Assembly (NCBI GenBank): GCA_019359275.1
Contig: JAHHHP010000047.1
Coordinates: 1 to 41,641 of the forward strand
Direction of reading: 5' to 3'
DNA length: 41,641 nt
Source of the DNA: Myxacorys chilensis ATA2-1-KO14
GTDB taxonomy: Bacteria > Cyanobacteriota > Cyanobacteriia > Leptolyngbyales > Leptolyngbyaceae
Within the stretch, counting starts at the first letter, position 1. Every line of letters begins with the position of its first letter. The position numbers and the translations under genes were made by a program. Positions 33,628 to 40,738 of this stretch are shown one piece after another. The notes beneath the pieces were generated by a model. It saw only the letters and a list, made by a program, of their open reading frames with translations, had not been told where the DNA came from and ran no database searches.

Positions 33628-34292
33628 AATGGTTGCCTCAAACGGGATATGGCCGACAGTGGGCCGTTTCGTTCGGTCTGGGAGGGTTTACTTGGTTCGC
33701 GGCAATTTGTTTCGCGAAACTGCTGCCCCCTCCATTGCAACTGCTGACGATGCTCATCCCTCTGCTCTGTCTCGGTTATGCCTACTCCATTCTCCCCAAA
33801 TGGCAGAAAGAGGGTAGACGGACGGATTTAGTAGAGTCATTGAGTGAGCGGGAATGGAGTCGTCAAGTGATGAACCGGCATCAGTTCAATGTGGCCGCAA
33901 TCGACGTCGATCACATGGCAGAGATGCAGGTTTTATCAGAACTCTATGCACCAGCCGGCCCAGCGGATGAGGCAGTAGAGAGACATTCCACTCCACATGT
34001 AGAACTGCCGATTGCGGACAAAGCCAACTACTTGCTGAAGGTGCAACAAGAAGTGATGCAAGCTTGCGGCGATGTGGGATGGGCCTTAGTGGAATATACG
34101 TCAGGAAAAGGTGCTCAGTACTGTGATTCAGAGGGTTGGATCACAGTTGAAAAGTTGCGCTCTAATTGGGGCAAACATTTTGGATTAAATACTGAACACC
34201 TTAAACAATTGTTGATCGCTCTTTCCAACATTCAACTAGGAGAATGGCGAGATTCAACCTTGAAGGAATGGCGACTTCTCCTAACACCTTGA
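33612..34292 (+). CDS. Membrane-anchored protein of the element with C-terminal soluble domain
   Basis: A 226-residue protein. Two helices lie near the start (about 17-34, 36-58), followed by a basic turn (PKWQKEGRR), a charged linker (HMAEMQVLSELYAPAGPADEAVER) and a soluble C-terminal domain (CDSEGWITVEKLRSNWGKHFG). It overlaps the upstream membrane gene by 16 bases. No family recognised. It is the last gene of the block, and the repeats at 34345 follow. Confidence 0.6.
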   Translation: MVSFLKWLPQTGYGRQWAVSFGLGGFTWFAAICFAKLLPPPLQLLTMLIPLLCLGYAYSILPKWQKEGRRTDLVESLSEREWSRQVMNRHQFNVAAIDVDHMAEMQVLSELYAPAGPADEAVERHSTPHVELPIADKANYLLKVQQEVMQACGDVGWALVEYTSGKGAQYCDSEGWITVEKLRSNWGKHFGLNTEHLKQLLIALSNIQLGEWRDSTLKEWRLLLTP

Positions 34293-34344
34293 CCGATTAG
34301 TTTCGGCATTTCGGGGTCACGGCCTGGTCTTCGGCAAACCTTAA

Positions 34345-34408
34345 GCCGATGAGTACGCCGACCCCAACGCCGATGACTATGCCGCAATAGCGCCGATGAG
34401 TACGCCGA
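34345..34408 (+). repeat. Three short direct repeats spaced 23-24 bases
   Basis: GCCGATGAGTACGCCGA occurs at 34345-34361 and again, identically, at 34392-34408, with a variant (GCCGATGACTATGCCGC) at 34369-34385. The near-constant spacing of about two helical turns suggests binding sites for a protein (iteron-like). They lie at the right end of the putative element. Confidence 0.7.
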
Positions 34409-34532
34409 AAATTATGACCCTACATGTTTTGACCTTTGAAGTGACAGAAACAGTCGATCCAACAATGTGTTAGACACCACTACACTTAAATTTTATCCCT
34501 AACTCAAACACTGTTTCTTATCTTAAACTTCG

Positions 34533-34946
34533 CTACAAACACCATCCTCCGATAGCAGCATTGACGTTTGTAACAATTTCATTTTTGTAGTAGATAAAAG
34601 GTTTATAGGTCCTAGCACACACTAGCCTAGATACCTCTAAATAACAGAATAAATAATCTGCATCCTTGATATTTATATCTGTTTCGATAGTATCTACAGG
34701 CTTAGAATTCTTGTGATAGCCACATTTAAATCCATTCAATTGCAGAAGATTTTTAGCTTCTGTGATTGAAATACCAACAGGTACACGGTGGCGAATCTTC
34801 TGTTGAAAAAGCTTTTCGTCATCATTGAGCCATATCTTCTTTCCGAGCACAACGGGTAGTAGGTTCCCAACACTACACTGAGCTAGAAGCAGGACTAAGG
34901 GGGTGGCTATCAGAATGGGGACAACGAACTTTCTAAGCTTTTGCAT
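34533..34946 (-). CDS. Probable lipoprotein, unrecognised
   Basis: From ATG 34946 the protein (137 aa) has a basic start (MQKLRK), a hydrophobic stretch (FVVPILIATPLVLLL) and the lipobox-like LLAQC. It would be lipid-anchored at Cys24 after signal peptidase II cleavage. The rest has SITEAKNLLQLNGFKCGYHK and several cysteines. A TTG at 34961 could extend it by five residues. It is AT-rich and orientated like the cassette genes to its right, so it may itself be a cassette. Confidence 0.55.
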   Translation of the reverse strand: MQKLRKFVVPILIATPLVLLLAQCSVGNLLPVVLGKKIWLNDDEKLFQQKIRHRVPVGISITEAKNLLQLNGFKCGYHKNSKPVDTIETDINIKDADYLFCYLEVSRLVCARTYKPFIYYKNEIVTNVNAAIGGWCL

Positions 34947-35259
34947 GAGGATGCAGGTCAACCCCTACTAGAATCACCCGATGTTAATGTAGACAGGTAA
35001 TCTTCAGGCCATATCGTAGCCACTAAATCAAGTGGTTTAAAAGCAAACGGCTGCGGCGGCAAATAATCTCGACAACCCTACAGGTGCCTTTTGCTCGTCC
35101 GCTTCTGTAACGGCGCAGACGATCATCAGGTTAACTGCATCACACAGCAGAAGTTCTAACTCTTGAGAAAATGAATTTGATAACGGTTCGGGTCAGCGGT
35201 TGGGTCGTGTTCTAGAGGTGTGGATTCTATAATCCTGAAGGAGTGTCGTTCAAGCCAGG

Positions 35260-35559
35260 ATGAATCCGATGGTTCTCGAACCCGTTCTTTGCCCCAGTTG
35301 TGGCAGCAAAGATGTCGTCAAACATGGTCAGTCGCAGGCAGGGAGACAGCGCTATAAATGTCGAAATGCAGAGTGTTCTCGTTGCACGTTTATTCGAGAT
35401 TACCGCTATCGAGGCTATCTGCCGGAAGTGAAGCAGCAGATCGTAGAGATGGCACTCAATGGCAGTGGCATCCGAGATACGGCGCGAGTGCTGAGGATCA
35501 GCCCAACGACCGTGATTGAAAAGCTTAAAAAAAAGTCTCTCCCTGAAGACGGTGAATGA
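35260..35559 (+). CDS. insA: IS1 InsA-like DNA-binding protein
   Basis: A 99-residue protein with a zinc-finger start (LCPSCGSKDVVKHGQ...YKCRNAEC) and a helix-turn-helix end (IRDTARVLRISPTTVIEKL), the usual InsA layout. It binds the element's ends. Near its end is A8 (35527-35534), where expression of the fused transposase is expected. Confidence 0.85.
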   Translation: MNPMVLEPVLCPSCGSKDVVKHGQSQAGRQRYKCRNAECSRCTFIRDYRYRGYLPEVKQQIVEMALNGSGIRDTARVLRISPTTVIEKLKKKSLPEDGE

Positions 35560-36019
35560 AGCGCGACTAGCAGAATTGGAACCGAGCCAAACGATTGTGC
35601 AGCTTTGTCAGTGGGAGGATACGGAAGCAGAACTCGACGAAATGTGGAGTTTCGTTGGCTCAAAGCAGCAGCAACGCTGGTTGTGGCACGCTGTTGACCA
35701 CAAGACTGGAGCAGTGTTGGCGTACGTGTTGGCGGAACACAAAGATGCAGCCTTTCTAGAACTGAAAGCTTTGCTGGAACCCTTCGGTATCACTCAGTTT
35801 TACACCGACGGTTGGGGGACGTATGAACGTCATGTTGAACCTGTATTTCATACCGTGGGTAAAGTACATACTCAGACGATTGAGCGCAAGCATTTGACGT
35901 TGCGAACTCGGATCAAACGATTGGCGCGTAAAACCATTTGCTTTTCCAAATCAGAATGGTTGCATGATGTGGTCATCGGGTTATTCATCAACCGATTTGA
36001 GTTTGGATTACCCATTTAG
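35516..36019 (+). CDS. insB: IS1 InsB-like transposase catalytic part
   Basis: The frame gives the DDE catalytic part: AELDEMWSFVGSK with the first Asp, TQFYTDGWGTYERH with the second Asp, and IERKHLTLRTRIKRLARKT with the final Glu. It has no good start of its own; the TTG at 35516 lies inside insA. The insB frame is +1 (or -2) relative to insA, not -1. Joining could use the A8 run, or a slip of CTT to TTA (both Leu) just before it. All three acidic residues are present, so it may be active. Confidence 0.85.
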   Translation: MKSLKKSLSLKTVNEARLAELEPSQTIVQLCQWEDTEAELDEMWSFVGSKQQQRWLWHAVDHKTGAVLAYVLAEHKDAAFLELKALLEPFGITQFYTDGWGTYERHVEPVFHTVGKVHTQTIERKHLTLRTRIKRLARKTICFSKSEWLHDVVIGLFINRFEFGLPI

Positions 36020-36181
36020 CTCTCCTTCCACACGTCTAGAACATGACCTCTTTCTGCCTAACACCCGAATGAGAAACATGAGACCAACTCACATTCCGCA
36101 TATTACCCCTCAATCGAACAATTACAGAAATAGGTGTCCTGCTCCACACAGTAGAAGTCCCAAATCTTGAGAAAATGAATT

Positions 36182-36312
36182 TGACAACGAAGTTGCGTAT
36201 GAGCGGCGGCACGAATGTCTTCCGCCAGAATATCCTGCATCGACCCGTCCGCTCGATACGCCGGTTGGACCACCATGCAATCGGTTAGACCAAGCTTCAG
36301 CGAACGTTATCA
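36182..36312. repeat. attC-like site downstream of the trpD-like gene (weaker)
   Basis: TGACAAC (36182-36188) and GTTATCA (36306-36312) are complementary cores. The arms behind them pair loosely (AACG, CG, AGC and GG shared in order). The trpD stop lies inside it. The cores deviate from RYYYAAC/GTTRRRY, so this site is less sure than the others. Confidence 0.5.
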
Positions 36313-37316
36313 GCCAAGTAATCCTTGAGGGTCACGAACTTTTTCTTCATACGGCCATCGCCGATTGCATCAGATGCAGCACGATATCCTTCAGCAATCG
36401 TGCGAGTGTGTCCACTCAGGTAGAGTACAGCGCCAGCGTTAAGAGCAACCATGTCACGTATACCTTGAGGAGCCTTGTCGTCCAAGAGCTGGTAAAACAC
36501 GATCGCATTGTCATGGCAATCCCCGGTTGGGAGTTCAGCGTAATCAACCCGCTCAATACCCGCCTCAGAGAGTTGAAACTCGGACTCAATGATTCCGTTT
36601 GGTGTCACCTCAAGGACAACTGACTTGCCCGAGACCGAGAATTCGTCAATACCCGGATCACCGTAGACCACCAAAGCCCTGGTGCGCCCGATCCGTTGGA
36701 GCGCCTCACCGAGAACCCATAACCTTGCCGCGTCCGCCGTACCTACGAGCTGGTGAGTTACTCCTGCTGGATTAGACAGCGGACCGATCAGATTGAATAT
36801 CGTTCGCCGTCCTGCAAGTTTCCGTGCTTGGGTGACGCGCTTCATACCGGGATGATACATTCGAGCGAAGATGAACGCGACACCCACCTGCGCCAAGCAC
36901 TCTTCAATCAACTTCGGAGGCAGCTCAATGGGAATCCCCAGGGCCTCGAGTAAGTCAAATGCACCGTTTGGACGGCGAGATCCCCGATTACCGTGTTTGG
37001 CAATTGGTACCCCACATGACGCTGCGACAAACGCAGCGGCTGTCGAGACGTTAAACCTGGCTAGATCACTACCACCGGTACCACAGAGATCCACACAAGT
37101 TGCAGGAGCATTTACAGGTAAGGCTCTACGAACCAACTCACTGGCAAAACCAGCAACTTCAGCCGCTGTTTCACCCTTCTGGGCCAGCGCCACAAGGAAG
37201 TCAGCGACGGCCCTATCGTTAACGTTAGATTCGAAGATGTCCCAGGCAATCGCCGCCGCTTCTTTTTCGGAGAAGCTTTCACCGCTTCGGGCTCTATTCA
37301 GGTATTCGTCGAACAC
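36297..37316 (-). CDS. trpD: Anthranilate phosphoribosyltransferase (cassette copy)
   Basis: TrpD transfers phosphoribose from PRPP to anthranilate in tryptophan synthesis. Clear family motifs: DLCGTGGSDLARFNVSTAAA (PRPP/anthranilate site), KHGNRGSRRPNGAFDLLEALG, RKLAGRRTIFNLIGPLSNPA. A longer frame starts at 37388, but its first 24 codons lie within the attC-like site and read unlike TrpD. GTG 37316 (MFDEYLNRARSG) has GGGAGG seven bases upstream and gives 339 residues, the usual TrpD length. No other trp gene is in the window. The gene lies as a leftward cassette, so it is probably an extra, horizontally gained copy or a TrpD relative with another acceptor. Confidence 0.85.
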   Translation of the reverse strand: MFDEYLNRARSGESFSEKEAAAIAWDIFESNVNDRAVADFLVALAQKGETAAEVAGFASELVRRALPVNAPATCVDLCGTGGSDLARFNVSTAAAFVAASCGVPIAKHGNRGSRRPNGAFDLLEALGIPIELPPKLIEECLAQVGVAFIFARMYHPGMKRVTQARKLAGRRTIFNLIGPLSNPAGVTHQLVGTADAARLWVLGEALQRIGRTRALVVYGDPGIDEFSVSGKSVVLEVTPNGIIESEFQLSEAGIERVDYAELPTGDCHDNAIVFYQLLDDKAPQGIRDMVALNAGAVLYLSGHTRTIAEGYRAASDAIGDGRMKKKFVTLKDYLADNVR

Positions 37317-37339
37317 AGATTTGCCTCCCACTCTTGTCG

Positions 37340-37427
37340 GTCTAACGGCTTGGGTTAGCGGTTGCCAATACTTTTGCGTCTCACTCAATCAGTTTTGGTA
37401 AAATCCGCTGCACCCAAATTGTTAGGT
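37340..37427. repeat. attC-like recombination site (strongest)
   Basis: Cores GTCTAAC (37340-37346) and GTTAGGT (37421-37427) fit RYYYAAC/GTTRRRY. The arms, each written 5' to 3' from its outer end, are CTAACggcTTGGGTtAGCGG and CTAACaatTTGGGTgcAGCGG, so they pair with an internal spacer as in integron attC sites. One arm is a base longer, giving the asymmetry expected of attC. It overlaps the end of the hydrolase frame and sits just before the trpD-like start. Confidence 0.8.
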
Positions 37428-38383
37428 GACTGGCTGGCATTTTGCTGTTGTGTCAACTCAACAAACTTCTGAATGACTTTTAGGTATGACTGCTCCCCAG
37501 GTTGATAGATTCTTACATGGTCAGCACCAGAGATAATAAACAATTGTTTTGGCTCAGGAGCAGCATCATATAGTCGTTGGCTCATCTCAGATGGCACAAC
37601 TGAATCAGATTTCCCATGTAGGAATAAAACTGGAACTTCGAGGGATTGAATTTTTGAGAGCGAATCAAACCGTTCGTTGAGAAGAAAATTAATCGGAAAA
37701 ATCTGGAGAAATGCTCTATGTCTAACTGCTTCTGCCATTGAGGTAAACGAACTTTGCATGATTAGCCCCCCTGCTTCCGGATGCCTTATTGCTAAGTCCA
37801 GGGCGATCGCTCCTCCTAAAGATTCACCATAAATAAAAATTTGCTCTGGTGGTATTTGGCGCACATCCCGTAAGTATTGCCAAGCCGCTTGACTATCCTG
37901 ATAAACCTGCAACTCACTGGGAAAATCCCCCTTACTCAAACCATATCCCCGGTAGTCAAACACTAGCACTGAAAACCCTAGCTGCCGCAAAGCTGACATG
38001 CGAGCTAGATAATTGTAGTCCCCCATGTTTCGCCCAACTCCGCAAAGATACAGCATCACTTTAGGAGCAGTGAAAATGTTGGTAGGCTCGTCAGGTAAGA
38101 GAACAAAGTTTTCGGAGTGTGCAGGAGCAGGAATCCACCAACCGTGTAGTTGTGACTGAGAACCTGGGATTGGTATCCAGATATCCTCATAGGGAAGATT
38201 AAAGTCTGAAGCATCAGGTCGCATCGAAAGCTCTGATGCTGGGCGATAAATTAAATAACGTTGCCGTACAAGTAGAAATAAACAGGTTGACAAGTAAGCA
38301 AGTGCAAGAACCGCTGTCACAACAGTCAGAAACTGCTTCCGTTTTTGGGAGTACCTTAACCTGCTGATCAAAACTCTACTCAA
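37385..38383 (-). CDS. Membrane-anchored alpha/beta hydrolase
   Basis: A 332-residue protein. One membrane helix (about 18-40, FLTVVTAVLALAYLSTCLF) is followed by an alpha/beta-hydrolase domain like ABHD13/BEM46 proteins: LHGWWIPAP, VLVFDYRGYGLSKG (oxyanion and strand region), GESLGG nucleophile elbow (Ser188), LHGKSDSVVP with Asp260 and GADHVRIY with His289. The catalytic triad is complete. The last dozen residues (PNNLGAADFTKTD) are coded by the attC-like site. It contains the only HIP1 octamer I find in the cassette region (37803-37810), so it may come from a cyanobacterium. Confidence 0.85.
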   Translation of the reverse strand: MSRVLISRLRYSQKRKQFLTVVTAVLALAYLSTCLFLLVRQRYLIYRPASELSMRPDASDFNLPYEDIWIPIPGSQSQLHGWWIPAPAHSENFVLLPDEPTNIFTAPKVMLYLCGVGRNMGDYNYLARMSALRQLGFSVLVFDYRGYGLSKGDFPSELQVYQDSQAAWQYLRDVRQIPPEQIFIYGESLGGAIALDLAIRHPEAGGLIMQSSFTSMAEAVRHRAFLQIFPINFLLNERFDSLSKIQSLEVPVLFLHGKSDSVVPSEMSQRLYDAAPEPKQLFIISGADHVRIYQPGEQSYLKVIQKFVELTQQQNASQSPNNLGAADFTKTD

Positions 38384-38482
38384 ATCGCCAATTTCAACGT
38401 ATCACATCAAAACTACTAGCGGTAGTTGATATTGGCTTCAACAAGTAATCTACAACTACGCTCCCAGCCGAGAGATGAAGCC

Positions 38483-38575
38483 GCCTAACACTCCGGATCA
38501 GCAAGCCTGCACCAATGATATTCAGAATACAACCGGGACGTGATCGCGGGCTTCGCTGCATCCGATCTGCTAGGC
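38483..38575. repeat. attC-like recombination site after the pyrE-like gene
   Basis: Core GCCTAAC (38483-38489) and the partner GCTAGGC (38569-38575, one base off GTTAGGC). Arms CTCCGGATCAGCAAGCC and GGCTTCGCTGCATCCGATC pair with bulges. The pyrE stop codon lies in the core itself, as is common for cassettes. Confidence 0.75.
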
Positions 38576-39106
38576 AGCGTACTCTGTGGATTCAAGATAT
38601 GCCTTTGTAAAAAGACTGACTAGGGAAAGCCCTTCTTTCTGTAAATTCTCGACGCCACCTGATTGCCGGTCAATGACGCAAACCACGTCTGTAATCATCG
38701 CGCCCTCTTCTCGCAGTGCACGAACGGCCTCGATAATTGCACTTCCAGAAGTAACCACATCCTCCACAATCAGAAGTCGGCGTCCCCGCACTTCCCCACC
38801 TTCGGCAAAACGGCACGTGCCATATTCTTTTGCCTTCTTCCGAATAAAAAGCGTTGGTAGCCCTGAAACCTGAGAAAGCATCGTCGCTATCGGTATCCCA
38901 CCCATCTCCAATCCTGCTAATGCTTCACTATGGTCAGGCAAGCGTGCAGCCAACGACGTAGCGATGGCTTTCAACAATACCGGGTCAGCCTCAAACCTAT
39001 ACTTGTCGAAGTATTCAGAACTCGTGACGCCGGAGCGAAGCCGAAACGTGCCATTCAGTCGAGCCACCTTATTGATCTGTTGAGCAAGTTGTTTATCGGC
39101 TTCCAT
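38570..39106 (-). CDS. pyrE: Orotate phosphoribosyltransferase (cassette copy)
   Basis: A PRPP-dependent transferase that makes OMP in pyrimidine synthesis. The ATG at 39106 (MEADKQLAQQINKV) is chosen because the longer frame to 39181 runs through the attC-like site; that gives 178 residues. Motifs: GVTSSEYFDKYRFEADP near the start, GLEMGGIPIATMLSQVSGLP, TLFIRKKAKEYGTCRFAEGG (catalytic loop) and the PRPP-binding LLIVEDVVTSGSAIIEAV. The C-terminus is complete. No other pyr gene is adjacent. It is a second PRPP-using enzyme in the same array, in the same orientation as the trpD-like gene. Confidence 0.88.
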   Translation of the reverse strand: MEADKQLAQQINKVARLNGTFRLRSGVTSSEYFDKYRFEADPVLLKAIATSLAARLPDHSEALAGLEMGGIPIATMLSQVSGLPTLFIRKKAKEYGTCRFAEGGEVRGRRLLIVEDVVTSGSAIIEAVRALREEGAMITDVVCVIDRQSGGVENLQKEGLSLVSLFTKAYLESTEYAA

Positions 39107-39128
39107 ATTTTTAGAACGTGCGAATGCG

Positions 39129-39214
39129 GCATAACGGCAAAACGCAGCGGCGGCAGATAACCTAGAACTCAGCACCAGCAACTTTCGACCGTCCGTTGCC
39201 GTGACGCGTTAGGC
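39129..39214. repeat. attC-like recombination site before the pyrE-like gene
   Basis: Core GTTAGGC (39208-39214) is perfect; the partner is GCATAAC (39129-39135). The arms pair in parts (AACG, AACGG, GG), with GCAGCGGCGGCAG on one side. The next leftward start (pyrE ATG 39106) lies 23 bases beyond, as expected of a cassette. Confidence 0.65.
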
Positions 39215-39294
39215 CGAATGCAGACTTACAATATACTATCTATTCCCAAGATAGATTTTGCTTTGTCTAGTCCTTGATTATGCTTAACGCATAA

Positions 39295-40332
39295 TCAACT
39301 ATTCAAGGCTGACCTATCCAGAAAATCAGCAATTGTTTGAGGGAACTGCCTTTCGATTGTGTCCATTGCCGATAACAACGTCGGGGACGCAGCATCATTC
39401 CCATAATTTCGTACTAGCGAAGTCCATTGAGAGGGAAAATAGCGAGCTAACATTCCGAGAATATATGCAAGTAAAAACAAAGCTACAGGCTTTGAACCAA
39501 GCCAACCGCCTGGATAACGGCCAACTAGGCAGGAGAATCCAATCCCAAACCCATCAGATGGAACGTAGTCCCAATGTCCCGGAATGTTTCGTTCACTAGC
39601 AACTTCGCCCAGTGGAACGCCAATTGAAACATGCCAAAAGTCTGGGGCTTCTTGGATACTCAATACGTCAAGATGCTCAACGACTCTCTTCACTAGGTCA
39701 TGATTGGCGGAAAACGTGCCCCATTTTTTGTTGATACGAATGATAACGCTGCCTGCTGGAGAGCTTTCTTCGACGCCACCAATTGCACACCTTCCATCTG
39801 AACGCCATCGAATATATTGCTGCATTAATTCTGGAAAGCGAGAGAGAATGTCGGATAGCGTGAATTCTTGATTGTTAACGAGTGTGTCATGAGTAGAGGT
39901 CTGGTTAATGGCACTCTTGCTTATCCGCATTAATGTTTGATTCCCTGTTGCCTCAGCAAACTCATGAATCGAGCCATCTTTGGTGACACGAATACGAATG
40001 TCGCCAATATCGCTATTGGACTGCGCTAATGTTTGCCCCCAATTAACTGTACTCAGTCCATGTGCTGGACTAAGGCTTGCTTCACGAATTCCTCGGCGTA
40101 GAAATATGGCTGTCCCTCTTGCTAAAGAAAGGACTCCGTAATACAGCAATAATGGGCGAACAACTCTATCTGCGTTCTTGGCGCTAGAAAAATAAGCAGC
40201 ACCTTGGGAAAAGCTTGCAGAGATTTCCAAAGCATGTGCTGCATTAGCTTCACGGTTGTGTATTTCTTTATAGCGGCGTCGAACCAGCTCATTCGACTCA
40301 TAATTGATTAAAACTTCCCAAGGGTCTCCCAT
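39295..40332 (-). CDS. YaaC-like protein
   Basis: A 345-residue protein resembling the YaaC family (unknown function, found in Bacillus and in mobile regions). Supporting features are YKEIHNREANAAHALEISAS, a helical core ADRVVRPLLLYYGVLSLARG, and a hydrophobic C-terminal part with PVALFLLAYILGMLARYFPS. It ends with FLDRSALNS. Neither catalytic residues nor a signal peptide can be named. It is leftward and bounded by attC-like sites at 39129-39214 and 40619-40700, and is thus a full cassette. Its 286-base leader is unusually long for a cassette. Confidence 0.7.
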   Translation of the reverse strand: MGDPWEVLINYESNELVRRRYKEIHNREANAAHALEISASFSQGAAYFSSAKNADRVVRPLLLYYGVLSLARGTAIFLRRGIREASLSPAHGLSTVNWGQTLAQSNSDIGDIRIRVTKDGSIHEFAEATGNQTLMRISKSAINQTSTHDTLVNNQEFTLSDILSRFPELMQQYIRWRSDGRCAIGGVEESSPAGSVIIRINKKWGTFSANHDLVKRVVEHLDVLSIQEAPDFWHVSIGVPLGEVASERNIPGHWDYVPSDGFGIGFSCLVGRYPGGWLGSKPVALFLLAYILGMLARYFPSQWTSLVRNYGNDAASPTLLSAMDTIERQFPQTIADFLDRSALNS

Positions 40333-40517
40333 GCAAGCTATCTGTACTTAATGCGTCTACGGTCAGTATATCGATAACCAGCTATCCACGCCAAGAGTCC
40401 CAAGCTGAGCAACCCGCCAAACATCTCAAAATACCCATGTACTCAATCGGGGTGGCAGAGGGGTACGAAGTCCAGTTGATCCTTGAAGCGCGATCTCCTG
40501 CTTGATGAGGCAGAAAG

Positions 40518-40535
40518 CCCTCTCGTTCGAGAGGG
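40518..40535. terminator. 8-bp hairpin in the leader of the YaaC-like cassette
   Basis: CCCTCTCG (40518-40525) and CGAGAGGG (40528-40535) form a stem with short T runs on the plus strand (TTTGAATT) and the other (GCTTTCT). It could end transcription between the cassettes. Confidence 0.45.
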
Positions 40536-40618
40536 TTTGAATTGAAATCAAGTAATAAACCTGAACTCAATAGATTAATCGCGTTGCTTTGTGTTCTACT
40601 TCGAATTTGCAGCCATTC

Positions 40619-40700
40619 ATACAACCCGGCTGAAGCCGGCTGTCGAGAGATTGGGTGGTGTTACAGAAGTTAATTGAATCCGCTCGCCGGAGCGTTAGGC
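40619..40700. repeat. attC-like recombination site between PIN-like and YaaC-like units
   Basis: Core GTTAGGC (40694-40700) is perfect; the partner ATACAAC (40619-40625) fits at most positions. The arms share AAC, CCGGC and GA-GC-GG blocks as inverted sequence. Arm ends CCGGCTGAAGCCGG and CCGCTCGCCGGAG pair. Confidence 0.6.
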
Positions 40701-40738
40701 GGTGGAGGTGTAGATAAACTAGATATTGAGGAGATCTA

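Larger units (their letters stand above)
28053..34430. mobile_element. Putative tRNA-integrated element (integrase, primase-helicase, repressor, membrane module)
   Basis: The unit begins right after the tRNA with a tyrosine recombinase pointing at it. It continues with a primase-helicase, a small gene, a divergent control region with dyads, an XRE regulator and four unrecognised genes, three with membrane helices. This is the plan of a small integrated plasmid, satellite or prophage-like element. I see no capsid, portal, terminase, relaxase or conjugation gene. The right border is unknown; I placed it after the short repeats at 34345-34408. I searched the window by eye for a second copy of the tRNA 3' end and found none longer than nine bases. 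Confidence 0.55.
35203..36050 (+). mobile_element. IS1-family insertion sequence
   Basis: An 848-base element bounded by inverted repeats: GGTCGTGTTCTAGAGGTG at 35203 and, on the other strand, GGTCATGTTCTAGACGTG ending at 36050. They match at 20 of 22 positions. It carries the InsA/InsB pair in different frames. No target duplication of 8-9 bases is visible in the flanks. Confidence 0.85.
35135..36189. repeat. 51-bp imperfect direct repeats flanking the IS1 element
   Basis: Copy 1 is 35135-35185 and copy 2 is 36139-36189, matching at 44 of 51 positions; TCTTGAGAAAATGAATTTGA is nearly unchanged. Each runs into an attC-like arm (TGATAAC or TGACAAC). They lie outside the IS inverted repeats and are too long for target duplications, so they reflect duplicated cassette-border sequence. 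Confidence 0.8.
35178..40700. other. Putative attC cluster without integrase (CALIN)
   Basis: Five attC-like sites with AAC/GTT cores and paired arms separate short leftward genes. A further arm (35178-35199, TAACGG-TT-GGGT-AGCGG pattern) lies at the IS1 left end. No integron integrase gene or attI site is visible. The genes have unrelated functions (trpD-like, hydrolase, pyrE-like, YaaC-like) and most are co-oriented, as in cassette arrays. Confidence 0.65.

Noticed and set aside
34469..34475. GTTAGAC as an attC core near the lipoprotein gene
   Set aside because: No partner core with paired arms at the right distance; the nearest AAC motif is only six bases away.
34836..34844. TGAGCCATA as a possible right attachment site matching the tRNA end
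   Set aside because: Only nine bases match, inside a coding frame, with unrelated flanks.
35195..36060. Target-site duplication of the IS1 element
   Set aside because: Flanking 8-9-mers at 35194-35202 and 36051-36059 do not match.
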